Below, one piece after another: positions 8,580-16,921 of a stretch of DNA of 43,890 nt; position 1 is the first letter of the stretch, and each line of letters starts with the position of its first letter. The stretch spans positions 1-43,890 of the forward strand of contig CAMMOI010000006.1 in assembly GCA_946498375.1 (NCBI GenBank), in the 5' to 3' direction. The notes under the pieces were generated by a model. That model made no database searches, was not told where the DNA came from, and saw only the letters and a list, made by a program, of their open reading frames with translations. Made by a program: the position numbers and the translations under genes. Source of the stretch: an uncultured Mycoplasmatota bacterium. GTDB taxonomy: Bacteria > Bacillota_I > Bacilli_A > RF39 > UBA660.

Positions 8580-9741
8580 ATTCCACATCACTAACTTCAT
8601 ACTTGCGTTTTTTAGAAACATATCTTAACAGTTTAGTAGCACCCCACCCTAGTAGTGCAAGGGCAAAAAAGTAAAGTACGCCAAAAACTGTAAATGTAGG
8701 AGCAGAATCAGTAAGTAAACCAATTATTGATGCTCCAGCTGGCATAGATGTTACAATTGTTAAATTATCTACTGAACTAGATGTAACATCTTCTTTAAAA
8801 CCTTTGAATAATGTTTGGGCTGATGAAAGATATGTCTGAGTCATATCCCAAAGATATTTAATATAATCTAAAGTGTCTCTTAAAGTTTCATAGCGATATC
8901 CTGAAATAGCTAAAAACTCAGCAAGTTCCGGATCATTTTTGGCTATTTTTTCGCGTGTTGAGATATAAGTTCCCATTTGATTTATTCTTCCATCTATTAA
9001 ATTTACTGTTTTGGCATATCTTTCAAGTTTTGTTGTAAATTTAACTATATCAGAACCCTTTACATTAGCTTGTTCTTTAACAGCATCAATTTTCTCCCAA
9101 ATAATTCTATGAATATTTAAATATCGGTGTAATTGTCCTTTAAACTCACGAATAAAAATTTGCTCTTCTAAATATTTTTCAATGTTTTCAATAGACTGTT
9201 TCTTATTATTAATAAAATAATACTTATCTCCTCTAACAACATCATATTTAGCATTATTAAATTCAAAATACTTTTGTTTTTCTGTTCTAGATAAAAGATC
9301 AGCAATATTTTCTTTAGTTGCATTATCTAAAACAATAAAATAAGGATATACAGTCTCAATATTAGCAAGTTCCTTAGGAACTGGTGCTCCTAAACTAAAT
9401 AAATAGTTTATAGCTGGAGAAAGTTTATTTTCATAATAATCTGTTACTTTATCTATATCGGCAAATAAAGTATCTTCACTAACCTGCATGTTATTTAAAA
9501 CTATTAAACCATCTTCAAAAATTTTTACCTTAATATTCTGAGCGGTTGTAAAAGCAATATATTCTTCTCCAGAAACTTCATAATCAATTTTCCCGATTTC
9601 TAAAGCCTTACGATATTCTAATAATTTATCATTATCTAATTTAAGTTGCGATTTTACATCTCTTAAAAAATCATAAATTTCTGTTAATTGAAGCATAGTT
9701 CTTTGAAACCAGCCCCCAACATATACATTACTTATTTTCAT
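8560..9741 (-). CDS. Unknown protein with one C-terminal membrane anchor
   Basis: 393 residues, not assigned to a family. It begins MKISNVYVGGWFQRTMLQLT with no signal peptide. The mostly helical body has charged amphipathic stretches that could form coiled coils. One strongly hydrophobic segment lies at about 350-373 (TVFGVLYFFALALLGWGATK), followed by a short basic and acidic tail. This suggests a tail-anchored protein with a large cytoplasmic domain, although an outside orientation cannot be excluded. SD GAGGAG stands 5 nt before the ATG. It starts 12 nt after the GNAT gene and overlaps the transporter gene, so all three share one transcript and the G-tract promoter at 10221-10247. Confidence 0.75.
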   Translation of the reverse strand: MKISNVYVGGWFQRTMLQLTEIYDFLRDVKSQLKLDNDKLLEYRKALEIGKIDYEVSGEEYIAFTTAQNIKVKIFEDGLIVLNNMQVSEDTLFADIDKVTDYYENKLSPAINYLFSLGAPVPKELANIETVYPYFIVLDNATKENIADLLSRTEKQKYFEFNNAKYDVVRGDKYYFINNKKQSIENIEKYLEEQIFIREFKGQLHRYLNIHRIIWEKIDAVKEQANVKGSDIVKFTTKLERYAKTVNLIDGRINQMGTYISTREKIAKNDPELAEFLAISGYRYETLRDTLDYIKYLWDMTQTYLSSAQTLFKGFKEDVTSSSVDNLTIVTSMPAGASIIGLLTDSAPTFTVFGVLYFFALALLGWGATKLLRYVSKKRKYEVSDVEYDKNIE

Positions 9742-9753
9742 ATTACTCCTCTT

Positions 9754-10191
9754 TTAAATAGTCTTGAAAAAAAATCCAGCGTTTTTTTTAATAAAACCAT
9801 AATGTTGATAACAAGCATGAGCTGCTTTTCTAAAGTTCATAGACCATAACTCTATTGTCTTACAATTATTCTTTTTACATATTTTAGTAACTTCATCTAA
9901 CATTTTTGTAGCGATATTGTGGCGTCTAAATTGTGGGTGAACACAAACATGATTTAAAATAGCATATGTATTCATATCTTCATACATCGTTTTAATTATC
10001 GTTATTTTAGCATGAGCCACAACTTGATCTTGCATTTGTCCGATTAAATATATATCATTTGGATTATCCTTAGTTTCTTCAAATATTTTTTTTGCATATT
10101 CAAGCGATGTTTTCTCCTCAAATACAAAATTGCATAAATTAACTATGCTTTCTACATCTGAAGATGTTGCAATTTTAAATTTTACTTCCAT
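9754..10191 (-). CDS. GNAT-family N-acetyltransferase
   Basis: 145 residues, the usual size for a single GNAT domain. The acetyl-CoA-binding region reads HVCVHPQFRRHNIATKML, an Arg-Arg-His-Asn-Ile-Ala version of the Q/RxxGxG/A loop. It is followed by CKTIELWSMNFRKAAHACYQHYGF, typical of motif B and the final strand. The acceptor substrate is not predictable. SD AAGGAG precedes the ATG. It is the first gene of a three-gene operon whose promoter spacer contains a G8 homopolymer. Confidence 0.88.
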   Translation of the reverse strand: MEVKFKIATSSDVESIVNLCNFVFEEKTSLEYAKKIFEETKDNPNDIYLIGQMQDQVVAHAKITIIKTMYEDMNTYAILNHVCVHPQFRRHNIATKMLDEVTKICKKNNCKTIELWSMNFRKAAHACYQHYGFIKKNAGFFFKTI

Positions 10192-10220
10192 AAATCTACT
10201 CCTTACTTTACGTTGTCTTT

Positions 10221-10247
10221 AGTATACCCCCCCCGATTTTTTGTCAA
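10221..10247 (-). promoter_or_regulatory. Promoter with G8 tract in the spacer, possibly phase-variable
   Basis: On the minus strand a perfect -35 TTGACA (10242-10247) and -10 TATACT (10221-10226) are separated by only 15 bp. That spacer contains eight consecutive G (10227-10234). Such a run is very rare in this AT-rich DNA. Slippage changing G8 to G10 would restore the optimal 17-bp spacing, so expression of the GNAT operon may switch or be tuned by tract length. Confidence 0.6.
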
Positions 10248-10273
10248 ATAAAAAACTTGTGCTTTACACAAGT
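10246..10273 (-). terminator. Terminator of valS
   Basis: ACTTGTG/CACAAGT stem (10255-10273) with a 5-nt loop and a TTTTTATTT tail on the minus strand, 22 nt after the valS stop. Its T-tail abuts the -35 box of the GNAT operon promoter. Confidence 0.8.
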
Positions 10274-10295
10274 TTGCGTTTTCCTAAATTGTATT

Positions 10296-12707
10296 CTATT
10301 CGATATCTAATTGAATATTATCAATTTTATATCCTTTATTATATTCATTTAAGTTAAGATTTTCTATAAATAATGTAGCTTTAAAATCTTTGTTTGAAGC
10401 TTCTAATGCTTTTTTTAATTCTTTATCTACACTAATTTCCATTAATTTTATTGGTGTTTTTAAAGATAAATTATTATTCGATTTTTCACCTCTAGCTTGA
10501 CTAATGATTTCTACAATTAAATCTCCATTTTTTACTTCCTCAGCAAAATTAAATTCTAAAGGTTTAATTTCTGTTATGTGAATAGATTTTTCTTGATGGT
10601 ATAATTCTTGGTAAATTTCTTCTGTAATATATGGGAAAAATATACTAAAATCTTGTAATAATTTATAAAGTAAAGTATAGACTGTTTTTTGAGATGAATA
10701 TCGTGCTTCTTGACCAAACTCTTCAGGACGATATAATCGATGTTTTACAATTTCAATGTAATTATCACAAAAATTCCAAAAGAATTTTTCTAAAGTATTA
10801 AGTGCCAATCCAACTTCATAATCATCCATATATTTAATAAATCTTTTTTCCATCTCTTGGTATTTTCCTAAAATCCATTTATCAATATATTCATAGTTAT
10901 CTAATTTTCTATCTTCATAATCCTGAAGGTGCATTTCAATAAATTTAGATACATTCCATATTTTATTAATTAGTTTACGACCTCTTTGTAATGTTTCTTC
11001 GCTATAAATTATATCAGTTCCCAAGCGTCCTGATCCTGCCCAATATCGCATTACATCAGCTGAAAATTGATTTATAAGAGTAAGTGGATCAATTTTGCTA
11101 TTTCCTTTACTTTTGCTTATTTTTTCTCCTTTACTAGCCATTACAAATCCAGATATCATGACATTATCCCATGGTCTTTGACCAAAATGATAAAAACTTT
11201 TAACAATTGTATAAAAATCCCATGTTCTAATGATTTCTGATGCATTTGTTCTTAAACTCATTGGTTTTAAAATATCTTCGTAATTATCTTTTTCTTTATA
11301 ACGCATATTAATAAGTGGCGTTACTGATGATGTTGCCCAAGTATCCATAACATCTGCCTCAGCTATAAATTCTTTACAGCCACATTTAGGGCATTTATCT
11401 ATATTTGGTAAATCTACTAATGGATTTACTGGTAAATCTTCTTCTTTAGCAAAAATAGCTTCTTTACAATCTTTACAATACCATACTGGAAATGGTACTC
11501 CAAAATATCTTTGTCTAGATATACACCAATCCCACATTATATTTTCAACCCATTCATTATACCTATTTTGCATATGAGCAGGATGCCATTTTATTTCATT
11601 ACCAATTTTTAAAAAGTCTTCTTTATGACTCATGATATCAATAAACCATTGATTCATTACAGCATATTCTACTTCTTTTCCACATCTTTCATGAGTCTGT
11701 ACTTCATGTTCTAATTCTTCAACTTTTTCTACGAATCCACCATTTTGTAAATCTTCTACTATTCTTTTTCTAGCCTCTTTTATTTTTAGTCCTCCATAAT
11801 TTGGAACACTATCTATTATTTTACCATCTTCAGTAAAGATATATTTAAGGGGCAAATTATATTTTTTCCACCATTCGATATCAGTTTGATCTCCGAATGT
11901 ACAGCACATTACTACTCCAGTTCCTTTATCTAAAGCAACTTTTTCATCTGCCATAATAGGAACATCTACATCTATAATAGGAATATGAGCATTCTTTCCT
12001 ATCAAAGACTTATGCTTTTCATCATTAGGATTTACAAATACACATACAATAGCTGGTAATAATTCAGGTCTAGTTGTAGCAATAATAAATTCTTCATTAT
12101 CTTCGACTGTTTTAAATTTGATATAATTAAATGTTGTTTTGATACTTTTAGTTTCTAATTCTGCCTGGGCAATAGAAGTTAAACATTCATTACACCACAA
12201 AGCAGGAGATTCTTTATGATAACAATGACCTTTATCAACTAAATCCAAAAAAGATGCTTGACTAATTTTAATTGTTGAAGGACTAACAGTTTTATAATGA
12301 ATAGACCAATCTGTACTTACACCCATTTTACTAAATAATTCTTGAAATTCAGCTTCATATTTATCTGTAGTCTGATAACATAATTTAGAAAATTCTTCTC
12401 GTCCAATTTCATGAGCTTTTTTACCTTGTTCTTTTTCTACTAATCTTTCGCTAGGAAGACCATTGTCATCAAATCCAAATGGGTAAAAAACATTAAACCC
12501 TCTTAATCGTTTATATCTTGCAATCATTTCTGTTTGAGAATATGAAAAAATATGACCAATATGAATCTTACCACTTACTGTTGGTGGTGGGGTATCAATA
12601 GAATATACCGCTTTGTTATTTGGAACAAATTTGTATATATTATTTTCTTTCCAATAATCTCTCCACTTTGCTTCTTTTTCTTGATAGTTATATTTCTTAT
12701 CTAACAT
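10296..12707 (-). CDS. valS: Valyl-tRNA synthetase (short form)
   Basis: About 803 residues. A class Ia synthetase charging tRNA-Val. It shows TPPPTVSGKIHIGH (HIGH signature near residue 50) and KISKS in GEKISKSKGN near residue 520. The editing domain lies between them (TTRPELLPAIVCVFVNP) and cysteine pairs suggest zinc sites (CNEC, CKDC, CPKCGC). It ends soon after the anticodon-binding domain and lacks the roughly 60-residue C-terminal coiled-coil arm of longer bacterial ValRS. The frame opens with a GTG at 12716 that forms part of the SD AAAGGTG; the ATG at 12707 is properly spaced. It has its own promoter; no T-box was found upstream. Confidence 0.95.
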   Translation of the reverse strand: MLDKKYNYQEKEAKWRDYWKENNIYKFVPNNKAVYSIDTPPPTVSGKIHIGHIFSYSQTEMIARYKRLRGFNVFYPFGFDDNGLPSERLVEKEQGKKAHEIGREEFSKLCYQTTDKYEAEFQELFSKMGVSTDWSIHYKTVSPSTIKISQASFLDLVDKGHCYHKESPALWCNECLTSIAQAELETKSIKTTFNYIKFKTVEDNEEFIIATTRPELLPAIVCVFVNPNDEKHKSLIGKNAHIPIIDVDVPIMADEKVALDKGTGVVMCCTFGDQTDIEWWKKYNLPLKYIFTEDGKIIDSVPNYGGLKIKEARKRIVEDLQNGGFVEKVEELEHEVQTHERCGKEVEYAVMNQWFIDIMSHKEDFLKIGNEIKWHPAHMQNRYNEWVENIMWDWCISRQRYFGVPFPVWYCKDCKEAIFAKEEDLPVNPLVDLPNIDKCPKCGCKEFIAEADVMDTWATSSVTPLINMRYKEKDNYEDILKPMSLRTNASEIIRTWDFYTIVKSFYHFGQRPWDNVMISGFVMASKGEKISKSKGNSKIDPLTLINQFSADVMRYWAGSGRLGTDIIYSEETLQRGRKLINKIWNVSKFIEMHLQDYEDRKLDNYEYIDKWILGKYQEMEKRFIKYMDDYEVGLALNTLEKFFWNFCDNYIEIVKHRLYRPEEFGQEARYSSQKTVYTLLYKLLQDFSIFFPYITEEIYQELYHQEKSIHITEIKPLEFNFAEEVKNGDLIVEIISQARGEKSNNNLSLKTPIKLMEISVDKELKKALEASNKDFKATLFIENLNLNEYNKGYKIDNIQLDIE

Positions 12708-12746
12708 TAATATCACCTTTTTTCAAAATATGTTTTTTCTTTAGTT

Positions 12747-12775
12747 ATTGTATCATTTAAAAAAAAGAACGTAAA
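12747..12775 (-). promoter_or_regulatory. Candidate valS promoter
   Basis: TTTACG (12770-12775), a 17-bp spacer and TACAAT (12747-12752), about 40 nt before the valS start. The -35 is weak. Confidence 0.45.
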
Positions 12776-12838
12776 GTAATTAAAAAATAAATTTTGCTTA
12801 TTATTTTTTTATATATATAAATATAATATTGTATCAAG

Positions 12839-13648
12839 CTAGTAACTAATTTTTTTTAAATATTTTATATTTTTAGGTGTTTGTAGCTTATCTAAGGCTG
12901 TTTTTAATAATTCGCTCACTCGTTGATGACTAATTTTTAAAATATCTGCAATTTCTTTTTGCATCTTAGGATTATTATCATCAAAACCAAAATATAATTT
13001 AACTACCGCCCTTTCTTTAAGTGTTAATGATTGAAACGCTTTATTAATAATTTGCTGATTGTTTTTATCACTAATTAAATCTAAATCTAATAGATCATCT
13101 TCCAAAGTTTGATAATCATCTATATTATCTGGATAATTAATATTAATCATTCGTTTAGTTACAACCACATTATTTATCATATTATTTAAATACATAAGTT
13201 TAACTATTTCATCTTTTATCCATGAGCATTGTTCAGCAATTATTTTTTTCCCTGTATTCATAAAATATTGTTCTTCAATCACTTTTTTACATTTAACAAA
13301 ATTGCTATATGATTGAGCAGGATAAAAATTAATTATTTTAGGAATTACATTACGTATTGCATTTTTAATATAAGTATTAGCTACATCAAAAAAACAATCA
13401 TTCATATCATAATTTTCTACTGCTTTTATTAATCCTTCATAGCCATAACTATTTATATAATCAATATCAATTTTATAATCATTGTTTTTAAAATGTGCAG
13501 TTGCTTTTTTTACTAAAAAAAGATTATTTTCGACAATCTTATTTCGCAAATATAAAGTTTTTTCTGATTTAGAATCAATATTTTTTTCTTGAAAATATTT
13601 TTCAAATAATAAATTATTTAAGGCTTTTATATCTTCTATATTATCCAT
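12839..13648 (-). CDS. Sigma-70-family RNA polymerase sigma factor-like protein
   Basis: About 269 residues. The N-terminal half resembles sigma region 2 (NNLFLVKKATAHF, then YGYEGLIKAVENYD and YIKNAIRN, compare the GLIRAVEKFD / W-I-RQAI pattern). The C-terminus is a good region 4: SLTLKERAVVKLYFGFDD, then KEIADILKISHQRVSELLK as the helix-turn-helix. Region 1.1 is absent and region 3 is weak, so it is an alternative or diverged sigma rather than the housekeeping one. The start at 13648 has SD GGGAG and overlaps the HExxH gene stop by 8 nt; an earlier ATG at 13666 lacks an SD. Last gene of a unit with a kinase-fold protein and an HExxH protein, which may control it. Confidence 0.78.
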   Translation of the reverse strand: MDNIEDIKALNNLLFEKYFQEKNIDSKSEKTLYLRNKIVENNLFLVKKATAHFKNNDYKIDIDYINSYGYEGLIKAVENYDMNDCFFDVANTYIKNAIRNVIPKIINFYPAQSYSNFVKCKKVIEEQYFMNTGKKIIAEQCSWIKDEIVKLMYLNNMINNVVVTKRMININYPDNIDDYQTLEDDLLDLDLISDKNNQQIINKAFQSLTLKERAVVKLYFGFDDNNPKMQKEIADILKISHQRVSELLKTALDKLQTPKNIKYLKKISY

Positions 13649-14606
13649 AATGTCTCCCTTGTTCATATTTTTTTAGAATTTTAAATGCTTCCTTTTTAGC
13701 TTCTTTAGCAAAATAGCTATTATTTTCATAGCTTTTAACTATACAATCCATAAGTTTTACTAACATTTTCTCATCGTGATTTAAATTATATAAATAATTA
13801 TAAAATTTTTCTAAAGCATCTTTTTCATATCTAATAGACTTTAATTTTCCCTGACTTATTATATCTAAAACTTTTCCAAATTTTGGATTTGGAGAAATAT
13901 AATTTGAATCAATTTTTAAACAATCTAAATCATTAAATATTTCTTCTAAAATAACAGCATTAATATCAGGTTCTACGTTATTATAAATAATTATTTGCTC
14001 GTTTTGAGTTCCCCAAAACTTGTGTATTGGAATATTTAATTGATAAAAACCGGTTTTAACTAAAATATAATTATTTTCCAATTGAAGAAGTGATGCTTTT
14101 AAATGACCAACCTCATGTAAAAGAACGCAAAAAAATTGATACTTATCTTTTAAGGAAAGTTTTTTATACGAAGTTTCATCTATATTAGTAATAATCGAAT
14201 TTTCCAAAATATTATAAGCTCCATTTATTAAAATGGGAGAATTAACAAATAGTTGAGGCATAAAGCTAGTTTTATAATTTTTTTTATTGTCCTCTAGCAT
14301 ATAAGTTGGTAGATCATTTTCTTGATTATATTTTATATGTTTAAAAAAGCAATCGTTTAAAAGCTTACGCATAAAATAGATGTTTTTACTATCAGAAAAA
14401 GGCAACGTAACTGTTTCTAACCACGGTTTTTTTAAATTTTTTTGAGGATCAAATTTGCGCAAATAATTCTCCCCCATAAAGATGTTGTCTTCATTAAAAT
14501 GAGTGAAATAACATTTTTGAGATGTATTAAAATCTCTGCCAACAAATCCTACATTCATATCTAACCAACTATTATAAAGTGGCTCTAAATAAACTATTGT
14601 ATTCAT
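13641..14606 (-). CDS. Unknown protein with HExxH zinc-metallopeptidase-like motif
   Basis: 321 residues, with no signal peptide and no membrane segment, so cytosolic. A single recognisable motif, LLHEVGHLKAS (His164, Glu165, His168), matches the HExxH zinc site of gluzincin/ImmA-type peptidases. A third ligand cannot be fixed by eye; acidic residues in NAVILEEIFNDLDCL about 45 residues on are candidates. The rest is not recognised. SD AGGAAAG is 6 nt before the ATG. It lies between a kinase-fold gene (10-nt gap) and a sigma-like gene (8-nt overlap), so cleavage of a regulator is an attractive but unproven role. Confidence 0.65.
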   Translation of the reverse strand: MNTIVYLEPLYNSWLDMNVGFVGRDFNTSQKCYFTHFNEDNIFMGENYLRKFDPQKNLKKPWLETVTLPFSDSKNIYFMRKLLNDCFFKHIKYNQENDLPTYMLEDNKKNYKTSFMPQLFVNSPILINGAYNILENSIITNIDETSYKKLSLKDKYQFFCVLLHEVGHLKASLLQLENNYILVKTGFYQLNIPIHKFWGTQNEQIIIYNNVEPDINAVILEEIFNDLDCLKIDSNYISPNPKFGKVLDIISQGKLKSIRYEKDALEKFYNYLYNLNHDEKMLVKLMDCIVKSYENNSYFAKEAKKEAFKILKKYEQGRHYG

Positions 14607-14616
14607 AGATACTTTC

Positions 14617-15390
14617 CTATCTTTTTTTATAAGGAACTAATTTATAATGAGAAGAAACACCATTAATTAGTTCACTTAGATTTACACCGTCTTGAGCATA
14701 CGTTATAGCTAGCATTGTATCTTTAAGATAACAATCAATATCTAAATTATAAATTAACATTCTTACTTCATCTAAATCCATATCATCATCATACATTGTA
14801 GTCCATAAACTTAAAGCTAATCTTAATAAAGCATAATTTTCAATCAAAATCCCATTTCTTTGACAATTGTTTCTATATATAAAATCAGCAATATAGTTTA
14901 GCTTTTTTTCAGAATCATACTTACCAATTCGCAAATTATCAACATCAATGCCTTTCATTTTATTATATTTTGATAAATAAAAATTTTCTAATTGTAAATC
15001 AAAATTATAGATATTATATTTATTACCTTGATTTAAAATATCAAGTATTTTCAATAAAATTATATTTTTTTGTTCAAGATTATATTTAAAAAGGTCAAAA
15101 AATTTATTTAATTTATTATCCTTTAAGTATTCCATTTTATAAGCCCAAATTAAATCTTTATTATAATCCTCATAATAATATAACTGTTTAACTTTAACAT
15201 AAATAGGTAAATCTAATTTTTTTAATATTTTTAATTTATGATTAACACTATTTGCATTTTTTATTTCATATATAGAATATGGAGTTTTTAAAACTTTAAC
15301 TGCATTATTAAAATATTTATAAACAGTTCCATTTTCGCCACACCCAATTATTGGATAGTGTTTAAAATAGTTTATATTATTTCTTTTCAT
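14617..15390 (-). CDS. Small protein-kinase-fold protein
   Basis: 257 residues. Residues 15-25 read IGCGENGTVYK, a glycine-rich loop. AVKVLK supplies Lys32; NFDLQLEN supplies Asp131 and Asn136 with the spacing of the HRDxxxxN catalytic loop; GIDVDN supplies Asp149 in place of DFG. The key residues of a protein or small-molecule kinase therefore seem present, in a short AT-rich version without a recognisable activation segment or C-lobe motifs. No membrane segment. First gene of the kinase / HExxH / sigma unit. It could be a Ser/Thr kinase acting on the other two, or an antibiotic-kinase-like enzyme. Confidence 0.62.
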   Translation of the reverse strand: MKRNNINYFKHYPIIGCGENGTVYKYFNNAVKVLKTPYSIYEIKNANSVNHKLKILKKLDLPIYVKVKQLYYYEDYNKDLIWAYKMEYLKDNKLNKFFDLFKYNLEQKNIILLKILDILNQGNKYNIYNFDLQLENFYLSKYNKMKGIDVDNLRIGKYDSEKKLNYIADFIYRNNCQRNGILIENYALLRLALSLWTTMYDDDMDLDEVRMLIYNLDIDCYLKDTMLAITYAQDGVNLSELINGVSSHYKLVPYKKR

Positions 15391-15477
15391 AACCTTTTTA
15401 TTTCCTTTTCTTTAATCTAAATTTACAATGTCCTATTAAAGCATAGATTAAACAAATATTCAACAATTTTTCTATAA

Positions 15478-15502
15478 TTAAAAAGAGGAATCTCCTCTTT
15501 TA
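15478..15502 (-). terminator. Terminator after the tiny membrane-protein genes
   Basis: The minus strand reads AAAGAGGA, a 2-nt turn, then TTCCTCTTT and TTAATT. It begins at the stop codon of the 46-residue ORF. Confidence 0.65.
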
Positions 15503-15640
15503 ATAATAAATAATTCCTGCAAGTATTATTGCAAGTAATATGTATAAGACAATTATAAAACATGAGTTATTAAAATTACATGATTTATTTTTTCCTTTAT
15601 TACAATTAGGTTCTTTTTTGCAACAATTATTTGTAGACAT
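15500..15640 (-). CDS. Tiny cysteine-rich membrane protein (46 aa)
   Basis: Begins MSTNNCCKKEPNCNKGKNKS, a polar, Cys/Lys/Asn-rich head, followed by a single hydrophobic helix (FIIVLYILLAIILAGIIYY). It has a strong SD AAAGGAGG. The tail resembles that of the neighbouring 28-residue protein and the YjcZ/YrzR-type tiny transmembrane proteins of Bacillota, several of which are sporulation-associated. Function unknown. Confidence 0.65.
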   Translation of the reverse strand: MSTNNCCKKEPNCNKGKNKSCNFNNSCFIIVLYILLAIILAGIIYY

Positions 15641-15659
15641 AGGACAAACCTCCTTTAAA

Positions 15660-15746
15660 TTAAATAAATGCACCTACAATGATTATAAGTAAAATGAATA
15701 ATACAAGTATTATTGCTGGTCCTAAACATCCGCAGCCATTATTCAT
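15660..15746 (-). CDS. Tiny transmembrane protein (28 aa), YjcZ-like
   Basis: The sequence begins MNNGCGCLGPAIILVLFILL, a short Gly/Cys head then one helix ending IIIVGAFI. This closely follows the pattern of the conserved tiny transmembrane family that includes YjcZ (small Gly-rich head, FALIVVLFILLIIVG-type helix). SD AAGGAGG precedes the ATG. It lies 19 nt upstream of the 46-residue gene on the same strand. Confidence 0.68.
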   Translation of the reverse strand: MNNGCGCLGPAIILVLFILLIIIVGAFI

Positions 15747-15817
15747 AAATCATTCCTCCTTTTTTGTCTTTTCATTAATATAGTATACGAAACCCAGGAT
15801 TTGTGTGAGTGTTCTGC

Positions 15818-15846
15818 TTGTTTTTTTAATAGATGACTGATATAAT
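15818..15846 (+). promoter_or_regulatory. prsA promoter
   Basis: TTGTTT (15818-15823), a 17-bp spacer and a perfect TATAAT (15841-15846), 23 nt before the ATG at 15870. Placing the transcription start after 15850 excludes the upstream in-frame ATG at 15852. Confidence 0.75.
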
Positions 15847-15869
15847 TAAAGATGTTTAAGGAGGATTTT

Positions 15870-16889
15870 ATGAAAAAGAAAATAGCTTTATTGGCATTAT
15901 GTTCTTTATTGGTTGCTGGTTGTGGTAAAACTATTCCTACACTAAAAGATGGTAGCCAAGCTGTAGTAACTTTAGAAAAGGGTAATATTAGTGTTGATGA
16001 TTTATATGAAGAAATTAAAGATACCTACGGTTTATCCGCTTTAGTTAACATGGTAGATAAAAAAATATTAGAACAAGAATATGAAGATAGTTTAGAAGAT
16101 GCTAGATCTTCTGCTGAATCACAAATTGAACAAATAAATAGTTATTATGGTGATGATGCTTTATCTGCGGTACAGCAATATACTGGCTATTCAACTATGG
16201 AAGCCTATGAAGATTATTTATATTTAGCTTACTTGCAAAATTTAGCAGTTGAAGATTATGCTAAAGATCAAATTACTGATGATGAAATTCAAAAATATTA
16301 TGATGATGAAGTTGTTGGTGATATTAAAGTTAGTCATATTTTAATTACTCCTGAGGTAACTGATGATATGAGTGATGAAGATAAAGAAAAAGCTGAAAAT
16401 GAAGCTAAAGAAAAAGCTGAAGAAGTTATAGAAAAATTAAATGAAGCTGAAGATGTAAGTAAAACTTTTGAAGATCTTGCCAAAGAATATTCCTCAGATG
16501 AAGCAACTAGTGAAGATGGTGGCGATTTAGGATATATTAATAAGGACACTTTATCAACTGATTATGATGGATTTACTGATGCTGCTTATGAATTAAAAGA
16601 TGGTGAATACACAAAAGAAGCTGTACAAACATCTTTAGGATACCATGTAATTTTAAGAGTTGAGAGTAAAGAAAAAGCTGAATTGGACGAAATTAAAGAT
16701 ACTATAAAAGATACTTTGGCAACTGATTTAATTTCTAATGATGCTACAGTTACAATTAATGCCCTTCAAGCTTTACGTAAAGAATACGGTATGGAAATTG
16801 TAGATAGTGAACTTAATAAACAATATAATACTTATATTCAAAACGCTCTTGCCTCAGCTGTTGAATCAAATAATAGTAATGAGCAATAA
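15870..16889 (+). CDS. prsA: PrsA-like peptidyl-prolyl isomerase lipoprotein
   Basis: 339 residues. It has a basic start, a hydrophobic stretch and the lipobox LVAGC (Cys18), so it is anchored to the outer face of the membrane. A helical N-terminal chaperone region is followed by a parvulin/PpiC domain (IKVSHILITPE, then FEDLAKEYSSDEATSEDGGD and LGYHVILRVE) and a C-terminal helical region. This is the domain order of PrsA, which folds exported proteins; the exported peptidase and lipoproteins of this window would be plausible clients. SD AAGGAGG. Single gene ending at a shared terminator. Confidence 0.9.
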   Translation: MKKKIALLALCSLLVAGCGKTIPTLKDGSQAVVTLEKGNISVDDLYEEIKDTYGLSALVNMVDKKILEQEYEDSLEDARSSAESQIEQINSYYGDDALSAVQQYTGYSTMEAYEDYLYLAYLQNLAVEDYAKDQITDDEIQKYYDDEVVGDIKVSHILITPEVTDDMSDEDKEKAENEAKEKAEEVIEKLNEAEDVSKTFEDLAKEYSSDEATSEDGGDLGYINKDTLSTDYDGFTDAAYELKDGEYTKEAVQTSLGYHVILRVESKEKAELDEIKDTIKDTLATDLISNDATVTINALQALRKEYGMEIVDSELNKQYNTYIQNALASAVESNNSNEQ

Positions 16890-16891
16890 TA

Positions 16892-16921
16892 AAAAAAGGA
16901 ATTTTTAAGATTCCTTTTTTA
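16892..16921. terminator. Bidirectional terminator between prsA and recX
   Basis: AAAAAAGGAAT and ATTCCTTTTTT around a 7-nt loop. It works in both directions, and the recX stop codon lies inside the hairpin. Confidence 0.8.

Noticed and set aside
8462-8674. 70-residue plus-strand ORF
   Set aside because: Antisense to the transporter and anchored-protein genes; no promoter or SD.
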